From positions 9,287,426 through 9,351,425 of the forward strand of contig CM076652.1 of NCBI GenBank assembly GCA_038496675.1: a stretch of 64,000 nt of DNA, given 5' to 3'. This document shows, one piece after another, positions 50,622 to 63,936 of this stretch (positions are counted from its first letter, which is position 1; each line of letters starts with the position of its first letter). Below the pieces are notes generated by a model. It saw only the letters and a list, made by a program, of their open reading frames with translations, did no database searches and had not been told where the DNA came from. The translations under genes and the position numbers were made by a program. The DNA comes from Rachycentron canadum. Lineage: Eukaryota > Chordata > Actinopteri > Carangiformes > Rachycentridae.

Positions 50622-53600
50622 CTCAAAGGTCAGCAGGCTCCAACAGTGGGGTCTACCTACATGGCTGCTAAAGGTGCGATTAACATTTTGGGAGGTGCAT
50701 AGAAAAGTCAAGGCTCTAGTATTCACTGAGGTCCTTGAACAGAAATCACTGAGCCAGGCTAATGTTTCATTTAGTCCAGAGAGAAGTTCAGGAAGTTGTT
50801 ACGAAACTCTGAATTCATTTGAGTGACTTAACAGTGCTTCCTTCACCTGTGTGCCACAGCCGTGCAACCTCTTGGGTTTCATTTTGGCGCCTACGTTAAC
50901 AGGTTAAAGCTTTGATCAGGTTGTGGCCTATTTTTCATGCGTGAGTTGCCCAGTTCTCATCAAAAATGGACAGTGAAAAGATCTGTTGTTAGTCATATTG
51001 GCATCATACTAGCAACATTACATAAACCTGACACCTTTCTTCATAGTTTTGATGTCTAAGCGCCATCTGATGTATTAAATGTATCATCAAGGAAACATTT
51101 TTAGACTCTTGATGAGACTCAGAAACTGCCACAGCTTTTTGATCAGTTAATTTTTAACCATTTCTATGATAAATTAAACATTTACAAATAAATAAACAAA
51201 AAGCAGAGATGAAGTTTGTAAGTAAACACCCTTAGCCTTTATTAGTTAATAGACAAATACTCAGCTAATCTGCTTCATCAGGACTGTCCTTATGATGTCC
51301 CCAAACAACCCAAAAACATCTGAATTCACTCTGTTTCAGATGTAGCCCACTTTAAACCAGTGAAGAGAGCATAGACACAGAAATCTCTCATGTGAAATAA
51401 TCAAAACTGTTCTGATTTCACCAATTTGGGCTCATGTCAGACTCTATCACTTACAATAAAACACAGATACACAGCAGAGGATTTCCAGGGTTTAGAGCAT
51501 TTTGTATTGCTTATTGTCTTTTTTTCTTAAAATCCCATCACATCATGTCACATAAAAACAACATTTACTTTATTATTACATGCATAATGATAGTAGATTA
51601 GCCATTTGAAGGTGTGTCTATCTTTTTCAAATGATACATTAAATCCAAATTCAGGGGGCTTATAAATGCTATATTAGCTTAAATAAACAAAATTTATAAA
51701 TATTATTGTCCTTTATGATTTCCTCAGGTTTTGGGATGTGCTATATGAAGAATTTAGGCTGAACAAGTCAAGTGTCACTAATTAAAACATTAATTGATTC
51801 AACTGATTTATTGTAATGGTTTCTATTCTGATATAACAATGTTATAAATAATTTAATTCAATCATCAGTATCTATTTTATTTGAACATATGTCTGCACAT
51901 ATTCCACAGATGACAGAGGACCATTCAAATGTGTGTGATCACTGGAGAAAACCTCAGCTTTTTTTTTCTTGCCCTTTCCACACTGAGGTCAAAGTACAGA
52001 GTCACACACACAACAGCACCACTGAAGGTGATAATTTTCCAGTGCTCAGCGGAGCAGATGATGCAAACATGGTGCTTGAACACAGTCCTGCATGTCAGAC
52101 TATACTGCATTTCCATGACTGATAATGTGGACAATGTAGATCTAAAAACCTGTGTATGACAGACGTCATGTGCAGTGTGGTTACTACAGCATATTACACA
52201 CTTTTAGTCATTATCACACAGCTCAGTGCCACCATGCATCCGGTCCCCTATAACACGTCTCCTCCTCAGGTGTGGTCCTCCTAGATACAGACCATCAGAT
52301 GTGCAATCCACCATATTCTGCTGCCAGGCTAATAAATGGCTTGTGTCAGAGGCAGTGTCAGTCTATTGGTTGCTCATTTTGAGTTTGTCTAGGGGTTGGA
52401 GAGGAGCTTTGCATTCTCCACCGCTCTGCTCAGTGACTGGCAAAGTCCTGACTTTATTGATTTCTTTCTTCAGTGCTCTTTGTCAAAATATCCAACTGCA
52501 GACCTTAAAGACCTCCGCCATCGCTCGACATCTGCAGCCACACACGGCTCCTCTTCTAATGGCCGACTCCAGGACTTTGTTTTTTTGAAGGGGGAGAGGA
52601 AGGGATGATAGGCCGTGTGAGTGGAAGATGATTGGAGAACAACATCTAAAGCCTCAATGGCTCCCTCTCTCTCCCCCTATTTTCTTTGTATCTGACTCTC
52701 TCTCCTTCCATTCTGACACAGAGAAAATATTGTACACTGACTGGTTCCCATTGAATCCACGTTGTGATTCATCGCCCAATTTCAAACTGCCAAGCAGCTA
52801 AATTGCACCAGGTCTGCCAAAATTCATCCCAGGAACACGCAGGAGATGTGAAAAATTAAATGTCATCGTGGCACAGTGGAAAACTTTCACCTCTCATCGA
52901 GCAGAATATGCTCGCTTCATTCTGTACTGATGGATGATGGCCCCGGGCTATACTTAACCTACTTAGTAATGTCATGTACCGCAGAATGTGTTTACTTTTG
53001 AAAAATAGTTAGAAAACATAAACTCTATCAGAGCTTGACATCTACGCATTCTTCCTCCAAATAAAGTGGCTTTTTATGTTGATGCAGGAATGAATTTTCC
53101 CCCTCATCAGACTTGTTTGCTGTATATCATGTGCTAACGCTGGAGGTGTAAAATAGTGTAGAGGAGATGAAAAGACAAGATACCGTTTCTAAATATTAAG
53201 CGATGTCTGTTAGACTTCAGTGGTTAAATATCTGGATAAGCTGGAAGCGATTATATTTTTTTATCACATGGCTACTCTTTAGGTGCCAATTTGAAGTTTT
53301 ATCAGGGAAAGTTATGCCGTGCAGACATTTTGAAGAGATAAAGGTATATTATTGAGCGTGAATGAGAGAGAGGGTGAGAGACAATGGGCTGAAAAGCAGA
53401 GAAAGGATGAGGTTAGGAGGCAGAGAGAGGGTAGGAGGGCTGAGCGATGACTGGCTACTTTAGCAATTAAAATGTGGGGCAAAGACACAGAGGCTTGGTT
53501 TGACCGAGAGACTGCACCATTCATCATCCCAGCTGCCATAAAGCAGCAGTAGATGGAATCTTTGATTTGAGCTTCACAGGAACATAAATCAAAATCCAAA

Positions 53601-54059
53601 CCATGGCCTGTCAGGGCCATCGCCAGAATAACCCATTTGAGAGAGGAAGAAAGAGGAAGAGAGGGGAGGTAAGGTTGGAGAGAGTAAAGGTAGTTACTTT
53701 TCTAGCTTGGCACTCCATCCCATCACATGCACACACATACACACACACACAAACACAAAGACAGATGCAGTTTACAGACACACACCTTTGTCCCTCCATA
53801 TGTATTTGAAGTTCATATGCAGCTGCCTCACACCCCGGCACAATATCGAATCCAGGGATCATTGATCAAGTGGCTGGGTCCTGTCAGTGGCCAGTGGTGT
53901 GCCTGACCCGCCCCGCCCTGCCAACATCTCCCGTCCACCCCCCTCCTCTCTTCATACCCTCGAATACAAGGCAGAGAACAAGGAAGTGAGGTCATGCCGC
54001 GTGTACACCCATCCATCTAAATAGCATGACAACGACAGCTAATAAATCATTCATTCATT

Positions 54060-54280
54060 GTTTAATCTATTGTCTGCCCGGGCAAAAGTCATGTGGCTGA
54101 TATGAAGACAGATTTACCCCATGCAGGTGGGGCCCGTTGGAGAGGAATTTTTACTGTTACTGGTTTCCTTATCAATTAGTAATGTGTTCATTATACCTTG
54201 GAGCAATTAAAACCGCTAATGATTGAAATAACATGGAGGGTCCTTTATCAAGTCAGTGCCAAAGTACTTTAAGCCAATTT
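54060..54280. promoter_or_regulatory. Candidate upstream regulatory element
   Basis: Repeat-poor sequence with several ATTA cores (TCAATTAG near 54172, CATTATA near 54190, CAATTAAAA near 54205, GCTAATGATTG near 54216). Composition-based inference only. Confidence 0.25.
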
Positions 54281-55319
54281 AGTCATACATTTTATTTTTG
54301 CTTCAGGCTTCAGTGTTTCAAACACTGTGATTTACTGGTACATAATGGAAGTTGACCGAAAGATGAATGATTGCTCATCTACAAGTTATTTCAACATTAC
54401 ATTCACCTACACATATGCAGCAGTGACTCTAATAATATATTCATTTGGGTGGGGAGGGAGGGTTGAGGGATGTGGGTGAGGCTCTTGACTCACTGGCAAG
54501 GTCAGGGAAGGTTCACTTTAAATGCAACGCACAATCCCAGAAGGATGAATATTTAGGTTCATCTTCTCCACTGTGAGCCATGTTTAATTTATTATAATTA
54601 CAGAAAGCCTGAGTGAAGGCAGCGTGTTATGAGCAGAGGTAACAACCCTAACATAACCCTATTACGGAGGGGTTACGTTTTCCCAGTGCGGAATCAATGT
54701 AAAACACGTGACCTGAAACAGCTCAGGACAGGTTAATGAGGCTACATTTGGGATATGCATCTCATTACGGCAGCCAGAGGGAAGGTCACTAAACACCACT
54801 GTTTACCTTAGCCCGCCGCTTAACAGACTCATCCTTGAAAAGCAGGGCAAAATGTAGCAAAACACCGGCAAATCATCATGTTGTTATAGTTTGACTTGGA
54901 TACAAAAAGCTCACATTGAATTTTGGGGAAAGGTAGTGCGCATATGTCCCAGGGCGAACACGACCACCATGTTTGACCTGTTGTTAAAGCGACGATAGCA
55001 ATTGTTTTACGCCAGATGAGTCTGATACACAACATGATTTAGAAGCCATAAAAAGCGATGAGGTAGTGTTGATCTCTCCGACAGCTATCGCTGCTGATGA
55101 ATGATTGAGCCCCGGATGGGCCTGAAGCCGACGATGGGAGGCCATGAGAAGGTGCGTGTTCATTTATGTGGCGGCATAGAGCAGCCAAAAGCGGTGTGTG
55201 GCACTCCTGTCTGTGCCCGCATGCGGAGCGTGGCATTAGTCAGAGTGTGTAAAGCCCTACCAGTCAGACGGGAGATGGGTTGAGGGAGATGAATGGGAGG
55301 CAGGTTCACTTTATTACTG

Positions 55320-55570
55320 TCACTCTGCTCTCTCCCAGTCTGCCTCAACCTCCCCACTACCACCCATCCATTAATCAAATGTTACTGCCTCCTCCCTCCC
55401 TCTCTCAAAGTCTATTTCTCCTCCCTCCACCTTTCTACCCCTCCTCCATCGCGCCAGCTATCCATCTATCCGTCTATCCGTCTATCGTTCACAATTGCAT
55501 CACTTTTTCCAAACTCTCGTTTACTTTCTCTTCCTCACGCCCCCTTTCTATCATTCTATCAAGTCTCCCT
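55320..55570 (+). repeat. Pyrimidine-rich tract with TATC/CATC repeats
   Basis: C/T-rich throughout, with TATCCGTC-type units at about 55460-55488. It accounts for two overlapping chance open frames on the plus strand. Confidence 0.75.
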
Positions 55571-56370
55571 TCCTATTCTTGAGGCCTGCACTGAGTTTAA
55601 CATCGAATTGTGGTGTTATGTAACAAAGATTTACCCCAAATATGACATACATCAACATAAAAAGAGAATCCTCCACTGTTGCCCCACCTTTTGAATTCAT
55701 GACAATTTTTAAATGTAAAGTGTTTCCTTTAGCAATGTATTAATTGGCTTCCAGGAAGTGTTTGCACCACCCTCCAATCAAAAGCGATCACTATGCATCA
55801 CAAGCTGTAACATAGCTGCTGGGGGTGGGGCATGTTTCAAAGTTTAGCATGAGTGAAAAACAAGCACGTTCACCTAATCCACAATCATGCAGCCTCATAT
55901 TCCACCAGAAGTTCTGTATTGTTCGTTGGTATATTGTCTTAATTTTGTCAAATGTAATTTAATATCTTTCCAGTTATTATCAAACAGCTTTTTGATAAGG
56001 TGTCGTATTTCACACTTGCTTTTCTTTTAAATCGAATCAGATCAGATCTGAGCTATATTGGCAGGTAGCTAAACGCTTGCGTTACAATGGGCTGAGTTTG
56101 AACTTACAAAGAGCTGGTGCATCTGCTTCCTGGTCCATAAACATGCAGACTGTTAGAGTTGAAACACTACAGATCAGTGTGGAGCAGCAGCATTGCCACC
56201 AGCTCTCCCTGTGTCCCAGCAGCTATCAGCCTCTCTGCAGCTCCCATGGGCCACACGTCAGACAGTAGTGCTGTGTTGATGCTTTTGCTACATACTGTAT
56301 ATATATAGCCAGCTAGCTCTACCTCTCTGGGGTACCTGGATGAGCTGTGTGCAACGTGAATACCATGGCT

Positions 56371-56392
56371 GGGTGGGGGGGGGGGTGGAGGG
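56371..56392 (+). other. G-quadruplex-prone tract
   Basis: GGG, an 11-G run, GG and GGG separated by single bases. A further G-rich cluster lies at 56459-56486 (runs of 3, 4 and 6). Confidence 0.5.
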
Positions 56393-57337
56393 AGGAGAGG
56401 CCCTCATAGGCTGGCCATGCCGCCGCTCCCCCGGATCCTATCGTCTAATGGGTCGGCAGGGATTTGGGGAGGGGGGTGGAGGTGGACAGAGACGGATGGC
56501 TCCTGACAAACTCACACTGACAGCCAGTGAATACAGGGCAGCCTAGCAGAAAGGTCAGAGCAGGGATGGATAAAGGACCGCTTGACTTTCAAAGTTTCAC
56601 CCTGCTTGGTGCCACCGCACTGTCAGCGTGGAGAGAAAAGTGTTTACAGCTCGTCACTTGGTTTTTCTGTCAACTTAGCTGTGTGTCTTTGCTAACTGCC
56701 TCTTCTTTACACACCAAAAAGTTTCCTGCAAACATTTACATTCTATGCAGCACATTGCACAGATTTGCAGTCACCGTCAAGAAATAACAATTTCCAAAAT
56801 GACTATGCTTTTAAAATGTCCAATTCCAAGTGCAACACATATATGCAACAGCACTGACATTCTCATTAAGTCCTTAGTAAGCTGTGCACCTTCAAGGAGA
56901 AAGAATCAAACCCTCTTTAAATGAACTAATCTGGTGTTCACCCTAGAGGCTCAGTTACTGTGTGTGTATGTGTTTGTGCGTAGGTGATGTGTTTATTGAC
57001 TCCAGCAGAGGAGTGGATAAGAGGAGAGCCTCTGACTGAAGAACACTGATCCAGTCAGATGTCACAGGCCCTCAGAACTGACTCTAATGGGGCCCCAGGG
57101 ACACTCTATCTCTCTTTCACCCTCTTCTTCTTTCTCTCCCTGCCTCACTAGCCCTCTATAGCCAACCTCACTGTGTCTATTTGCCCCAAGCATTCAGCTC
57201 CTGTTACACTTTGTGAAGCAACTGTTCTACATGTGTAAATACGATGCAAAAACCCACCATCAGAGGTGTCACCAAAACAACACTGTTTTTTTTTTTTTTT
57301 CAACTTCTGGAGAGCCGGTTTGATATCTTGGTTGATA

Positions 57338-57710
57338 CCTATGTGCATTCTTACTGAGAGTTGCAGATTGATACTTCTTTGTATGCCAACTATAAAGCTG
57401 CCACTAACAGCTGGTTGGCTTGGCTAGTCCAGCTCTGCTGGAAGGTGAAGAATATTTCCCATGACACTGCAATGTGATGTTTTTACCCTTTTATTCTTGC
57501 AGATATTAAATAAAGATAGAATGATGTAAGGTGTTAATCAATGAGCTATAGGGATTCAGGTAAAACAGAACGAGTTTCTCCTTGTTTCCAGTCTTTGTGC
57601 TAGGCTGTGATAACTGGTTGCTGAGTGTAGTCTTTTAATAGATGTGAGTTTTATTGATCTTCTCATCTAACACTTAAAAAGTAAGCAAATATGCAAAGAA
57701 TGTCAAAACA
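57338..57710. mobile_element. Third copy of the MITE-like element, with both terminal inverted repeats
   Basis: The left end reads TGCATTCTTACTGAGAGTTG. The right part reads TTCCAGTCTTTGTGCTAGGC, then TCTTCTCATCTAACACTT, and ends GCAAAGAATGTCAAAACA. The right end is a diverged reverse complement of the left end of the 9258 copy, so this element is palindromic at family level, as a non-autonomous DNA transposon would be. No coding capacity. Confidence 0.6.
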
Positions 57711-60700
57711 TCCCTTTGACACTTTTTTCATAGTCCTTAATTTTTGAAATTATTATGTGAGTGTAATGGAGGCCAATAGCAATATATATGCTTTAGTCAT
57801 TCTATTAACATGTTATATAATATATTAGATTTAAATGACCAGAAACCATGTGAATATCCAGTAAACTTTTACAAGCACAGATGACAGTCACGCCTGCCCA
57901 GATTACATGTGGAACTGTCCACACTTAACCACATTTGATTTGCCTACTTAGCGTGAGCCTCATCATGTGAGATCAGCGAGGACACCACTCGTCAGCGGGA
58001 CAGGGGAACCGGAAGGGACAGTTCCCGGCAGGACGTGCACTCCTCCCACCGCTCCCAGAAGGCCATGCTTCAGCCATGTGTCCATCATCACCGTCGGGAG
58101 GCGTCCATTTTTGAGTCCTTGTGTCCTCCATCTGAGGCACCCCTGTCTCTTTGACGAGTCGTGTGACCTTTTCCCCACGTCAGGTGTCGTGCTTGGTTAC
58201 GTCAGGGCGGCGGCTGAGTGTCAAAATGTGGTCCTGTTTGTGTCTGTTGACTCTGTTAATGGTTTTACCCAAAGAGCATCGCTTTGGAGTGAAACAGGAT
58301 CTGATGTGAGATGACAGGGGTGACAGAGACAGGGTCGGCCTGGCTGTGTTCGACGAGGTGGCCCTGGCGCAATGGGAAGCGTCTTATTAAGATGGGACAC
58401 ACACTGTTCACTATCAACATGGTGGAGGGCACATTCCAGAATAAATCCAAAAGAAATTATATTTGCATGTGCGTGCATGTGTTTCTGATACATCAGTGTG
58501 AGGTATAACATTTTTAGCATAGACACATCAGACAAATCACACACAAAACCACACTGCAGAAGTACAGTCAGCGCCACAGATTGTTGTGAGAGGCAGCATG
58601 CATATACACTTCTTGACTAGCTCTCTCTAGGAAAATCTCAATGAGAATTTTACTTGGTTAAATGAAGCATCACTACAAAACAGTATGTCTATGTACCTGT
58701 GTGTATGTTTATCTGAGCATTTCCAAATGCAAAACAGCATACACTCCTACAACCCCCATGAAACTGCATCTAATGCCAGAGAGTGTATGTCTCTCTACCC
58801 CTTTTCTTCTCCCTCATTACATTTCTTAGGGTGCACAAAACACATTGTGCTCACACACCATTGCCTGATGAATGTTGAGTTGACTGGGACACCAGAGCTG
58901 GAGTCCACTGACCTCCCCCTGAGGCTTCCTCCTTACCCCCTACTGCTACTGCACAATCACTTGGACATGGCTCTGTCCAACCAACCCCTTTAGAAACCTC
59001 CACTTTTTCCTGTACATTAGCCTCACACTGTAGCATTTATGTCCACTTCTTCTCCAGCTTTCAGTGCTATGTACTATTATCAGTATGTCATGGTGTACAG
59101 GGAAGCACATTGAAAAGGGATTTAGGGAATCATCATTTGTTTCACCACACAGCCAATCTTTTGTATAGTTTATTTGGACACATATTTGCTTCAGCGAAAC
59201 ATCTCTTAACTGATGGTTTTGTTCCAGCATTTAAACCTGTTTCAAAGACCTGTTTGAAGCCGTGAACATTTGGTGTTAATAGGGCAGAACGGCGGGGTGT
59301 ATTTGATAACCACGGCAGCTACAGTATGACATCCACAGCCAAACGATGGCTACCAGCTCTGCAAACAACCACCACACCCTCGATCCATTTTTATTGTATT
59401 TGAGCAGCAGTGTTATATTTCCTGGCCTCCCCTTAGCACCACACACACAGGGCACTCCAAACAAAAAATCCATACTATCGACCCGCCAATGTCACCACAA
59501 TTACTCTTCCCAAACAGCCATTGAGGACAAATTACATCTGCACTGCCTTTTCACCCGGTCACTATGGCTGAGCAGTAGCCCCCTCACACCACCGCCTCCT
59601 TCTCTTCATCCTGCTCCTATCAGCCCCCCGTCTCCGTCCCTCCATTTGCCCCCTATCTGAAGTCTGGATGGAGATATGGAGAGAGGGGTCACAACGGGGG
59701 ACGGGACAGCAAAAGAGCAAAAGAGCCAGCAGCTTAGACTAAACATAACAGAGACACTTCATGAAATATAGCCTCAGCTTATCACTGATCACACGATTTC
59801 CAGCCTTCTAGGCAGCTGCCACTAAATGTGCAACAGTTATTCTGCTTGAGCACTCACTTATCAAAGCAGAGATTTTCCCCTGCGTTGACATGTAGCGCGG
59901 GCAACAAGAAAAAAAATTGCCTCATATTTGCATACGTCATATTGGAATAGGTGATGTCCAAATACCATCTTTCTGCCAGTGGCAGACTCAAGCTGAGAGC
60001 TGCATCTTCCTCTGCACCCGGGCAGGCCTCCAGTGGTGAGTGGTAATCTCGCTCTGAGGTGCGAAGAAAACCACTTCCCATGTTTACATGAATACAGAAG
60101 CCCAGCGCCACAGAAAACCCTTTGGTATTGATTTCCCTGTCTGTATACACTGCCAAAATCATTTATTCACTATTGGCAGCAGTACTAGCAACAACCAGCA
60201 TTTAATGCTCTTAGCTATTAAGTTTCTTTGCAAGTAATCTCAGAGAACGTTGTCCCCCGTCCAACAGCAGACAGGGTGATTGAATTTTCCTGATGTTACG
60301 ATGGCCCAGGAGGACATTTAAATGACTTCTGGTGCAGGTGGTGTATACCTGGGTGTCGGAGTTTGATTCTGTTTCAGACAGTGTGTAGGTCCCCTTTCTG
60401 AATCAGGCTCATCAGTCACCGCCCACACACACACGCACAAACACACAAACACACACTCTGCCTTTCACCATCTTAAACAATGAAAGGGGTCTACAGTCTT
60501 TTAACTGTACTAGCTTCAATGCCATCTACTCAGTATTTCACCTCCTTTGAGCAGTCGTGTAGAACTGCTTCCCTCAAAGGCTTCAGTGATGTTTTCTGCA
60601 ATTGTTTCTAGGGCTGGAATCAGAGCAGGTTTTTCTTATTGCTCCCATATCTGGAACAACATGCAGATGTAGCATACATAGGTGTTTCTACAACAGTCAA

Positions 60701-61295
60701 AGCAGATCACAGGGCATATTACTTTTGATAAATACGTAGGAGGATACATTTGAAGAGAAAAAAAAAAAATGATTTAACTAAACTTATTGGGATAAATTTC
60801 AGGCAGTGACTGGCTTTTTTTAAGAGAGATAATAAGAGTATCAAAGGGAAGTTGAAAAAAAGGAGAGAAAGGCAAGAAAGGCAAGAGTATAACTAAATCT
60901 TTGTTTTGGTGGAAAGTGTGGCAGCGTCAAGTCATATATCAACAAAATCTCATATTCTTGAACGTGAATGATTTGAATGACAGAGAATATTTGACTGTAT
61001 CAGTTTCCAAAAAGTCTTAGGTACAATTTGTTACAAGGGGACTCTCATATCTCTGAGGGAAGAAGATGAAACCTGAAATTGCATTTGCACAGGCACTTCT
61101 GCTGTGTTTTAGGTCTGAGATGACAGAAGCAAAGCAGACATTTTGAACAATTTTGTGACACAAAATAGCAACAAAGATTCATCCAAATAAATCAAACTGC
61201 CTCCAGTTCACATGACAACCTATTACAGTTCTTCTCCAGATCTTGCATTAATGCACAAATCTGCATTATAACACTGAAGCTCCACCTATCAAGAG

Positions 61296-61300
<5 letters not shown>

Positions 61301-61344
<44 letters not shown>
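61301..61344. repeat. (GT)22 microsatellite
   Basis: Forty-four bases of uninterrupted GT. Confidence 0.97.
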
Positions 61345-61349
<5 letters not shown>

Positions 61350-61630
61350 GGTCTTCGTGTGTGTGAGGGAATCATTCATGCATCTGTAAGTGTGTATGTG
61401 TATGATATATGGTGATCAGTCACAGGAGGGGATTTTACTGCGTGATTATTTCTGCTGTGACACTAACGAGCTTCGGCTGCAGATCCACTGCAGACCAATT
61501 ACACTGGAGAAGAGGCTGCTTGCTTATTACACTCAGATAATCAGCGGGTTTTACCCTCCATGTTACAGCTCCTGCTACACACATGAACATTTGATTTTTG
61601 CAGGATGTGCACGGCATGAATCCTAATATT

Positions 61631-61686
61631 TATATATATATATACACACACACATATATATATGTGTGTGTGTGTGTATATATATA
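61631..61686. repeat. Alternating TA/CA/TG near-perfect 56-bp palindrome
   Basis: The TA, CA, TA, TG, TA block order gives two 28-base arms centred between 61658 and 61659. I count only two non-Watson-Crick positions (both T·G). It is purine-pyrimidine alternating throughout, so it can adopt cruciform or Z-form structure. Confidence 0.85.
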
Positions 61687-62099
61687 TATCTGTGTGTGTA
61701 TATTACCGCCCTGCTATTCGGATGGACAGCGGGCTATTGTCTGTGATGCTGTGCTGTCTATATTGGGGAACTTCAGCTTGTTGATTTATCACTCCTGCAT
61801 TGTGTTGCCACAGCTCTCCACTCGATTGTATCTTTGGTGCACCAATATGCCACCTCTGCATGTGTCAGATTGTGGGCAAGCTCGGTATGAGGGATTTGTG
61901 ACTGGAGGGGGTCCCTGCAAACAGGAGACCTATGAGGACAGAGAAGATGAAGGGAGAAAGAGGGATCAAAATATCTCTGTATTCAGTGATTGGGTTATTC
62001 CAGACAGCACTGTCAGCACTTTCCACAAAGAGTTGCAGAAAACCAGAGAGGGTGGTAGGGGAGATCTTTTGATGTATACTGTACCAGTGTGTGCGTGTG

Positions 62100-62106
<7 letters not shown>

Positions 62107-62153
<47 letters not shown>
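62107..62153. repeat. (GT)n microsatellite
   Basis: About 23 uninterrupted GT units, preceded by GTGTGC interruptions from about 62088. Confidence 0.97.
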
Positions 62154-62154
<1 letters not shown>

Positions 62155-62176
62155 ATGTGACGCACTCTAATCACCT

Positions 62177-62320
62177 TAATTATTTCCTCTAATTACCTGC
62201 AAACAGCTAATGAATTCCTCAGGAATCCTATCATGTTGTGTATGTGCTCACATCATCATCCGTTTTGCACGGCTGCCATTAATTTGCTCATAAACAAATA
62301 CAATTAGCATAAAATGTTTC
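62177..62320. promoter_or_regulatory. TAATTA-rich candidate regulatory element
   Basis: TAATTA at 62177-62182 and 62190-62195, with further TAAT/ATTA cores near 62208, 62279 and 62303, in repeat-poor sequence beside a GT microsatellite. Inference from motif clustering. Confidence 0.3.
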
Positions 62321-63267
62321 ATTACAGGCTCATATATCTGGTTTAGTCTCTGTTAAGGATATGAAACAGCTGAACAACACATGCACAAAAAGCATAATTT
62401 TGTTAGATTTCCTCTCTTGCATTATAAATGGTATGAAGAAATGAATGTGGTTTAGAAAAATATTTCATGGTGTGTATGTTTGCTGTCCTTGGGGATGTTT
62501 ATGTGTGCACTAGTATGCATGCGCGCGTCTGTGTTTGTATTTGTGTGTGTGTTTGTTATTTTTTCGCTTTATAAATTTTCCATCCAAGGTCGTCTGCAGA
62601 AGAGGGACAATGGACTCGGTCCTGGGTGGACTGATGATGAATGTGTACATTTCATGACAACAAAAGCATAATGACCTTATTCTATAATGAATGGATTCAT
62701 CATTAAAAATCTCTGGCCTGCGGCAAAGTCTTTTTTGCATATTCTGATGTCACCTCCTCTCTGAACATCACATGCATTTGTACTCTACGCCTCTGGTGTG
62801 TGTGTGTGTATGTCTGTGTCTGTGTGCATGTACAAGTGTGTTTGCATTTTTGTTTGTGCTGTCTACACGTGTGTAGTCCTCTGTGCCTCTGTAGTGCACC
62901 ACCAGTCCAGACATAGCTAACTACACCAGCCATTAACACAGTTAGACATGCTAGCTTGGCTCTGGACTGCAGACTGGTGCTCTATCACTCATGTCATAGA
63001 CATGTTTATGGAAATAGTCTTGTTTATGTAACTAATGCACTAATACATGATTGCAGTGTGTGTATTCTCAGATAATTAGATTGAACCTCAAAGTGAGACT
63101 CTGCCCCACACAATGTCACTAAACAAAACAGTGAGAAATCATGTTAAAAATCATGAAACAATTTTGAGGAATTCCCACTGCAGGTTATGATGATCTGAAA
63201 AGCATTTTAAAATTTGATATCCATAAAAGCCAAATAACAGGTCATTTAAAGTCACATATCTGTTTAG

Positions 63268-63936
63268 TTGTAAGTGATGGAAAATATTCAAGTGCATTTA
63301 CTTAAATGCTTCAATACAATTTTGAGGAACTTGTATTTTACTAAATACTAAGTAGTTCCATTTTCTGCTATCATAACCTCATTCCATCGGGTGATTTTTT
63401 TTATCCACTACATTTATCTGATGTTATTTTAACTAACTAATATTAGGCCATTTTCAAACCATATGATCACCTTATACAACATGATGCAGTGTTGCAGATT
63501 AAATTATATCAAAAAGGTGAAATTGGCTCTACATTGAACCACCACAGCAGTAAAATGCTGCTTACAAATGAATACATCTAAAAATAATCAATAATATTAT
63601 ATAGAATAATATAACAGTCACAGTGGTTATTTTCTTGTGTTATAACTACTTAGTAATTTTCTTACTTGAAATGCTCCTGAAATACCAAAAGTAAAAGCTC
63701 TCACTAAGCTGAATGGTCCATTTCAGAATGATGTGTATTATATTATGTATATGTACGAAATAACAAGAAAACAGATTTATTCAAGTAAAATACAAGTACA
63801 CCAAACTGCACTTAACTACAGTACCTAAGTAAATGTGCAATGCATGGCTTTAACTTATAATCGAGTATCTTTATATTGGAGTATTGTACTATTTTTACTT
63901 AAGTAAAGGATCTGACTACTTCCTCCACCATTGCAA
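63268..63936. mobile_element. MITE-like element with long imperfect terminal inverted repeats
   Basis: The left end reads TTGTAAGTGATGGAAAATAT and then CATTTACTTAAAT. The reverse complement of the right end reads TTGCAATGGTGGAGGAAGTA and then CCTTTACTTAAGTA. The ends are clearly homologous inverted repeats about 40 bases long. The right-end sequence matches a very abundant percomorph repeat known to me by its ACTTAAGTAAAGGATCTGA motif. No coding capacity. A target-site duplication could not be fixed. Confidence 0.65.

Larger units (their letters stand above)
49716..57337. other. Gene-free region
   Basis: No credible coding region. Contents: a G15 tract at 50607-50621, CA-rich sequence near 53730-53790, a pyrimidine-rich stretch at 55320-55570 with TATCCGTC-type repeats, and G-rich tracts at 56371-56392 and 56459-56486. 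Repeat-poor patches at 54.06-54.28 and 54.54-55.27 kb are candidate regulatory sequence. Confidence 0.6.
57711..63267. other. Gene-free region
   Basis: No supportable gene. It contains long GT microsatellites (61301-61344 and 62107-62153), a TA/CA near-palindrome at 61631-61686, a TAATTA pair at 62177-62195, and a short A-tract near 60759-60769. CpG is locally higher at 57.96-58.25 kb without a coding frame I can support. Confidence 0.6.

Noticed and set aside
52226..52340. Possible LINE reverse-transcriptase fragment (CTGCTGCCAGGCTAATAAA)
   Set aside because: The resemblance is too short and no reading frame with reverse-transcriptase motifs is visible.
58364..58430. A possible tRNA gene or tRNA-derived SINE (TGGCGCAATGGGAAGCGTC, A-box-like)
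   Set aside because: The B-box match is poor and I cannot fold an acceptor stem or a standard anticodon arm. A tRNAscan-SE run would settle it.
61598..62170. A 190-codon plus-strand open frame
   Set aside because: Both ends consist of dinucleotide repeats read as Tyr-Ile and Cys-Val; the middle has no domain.
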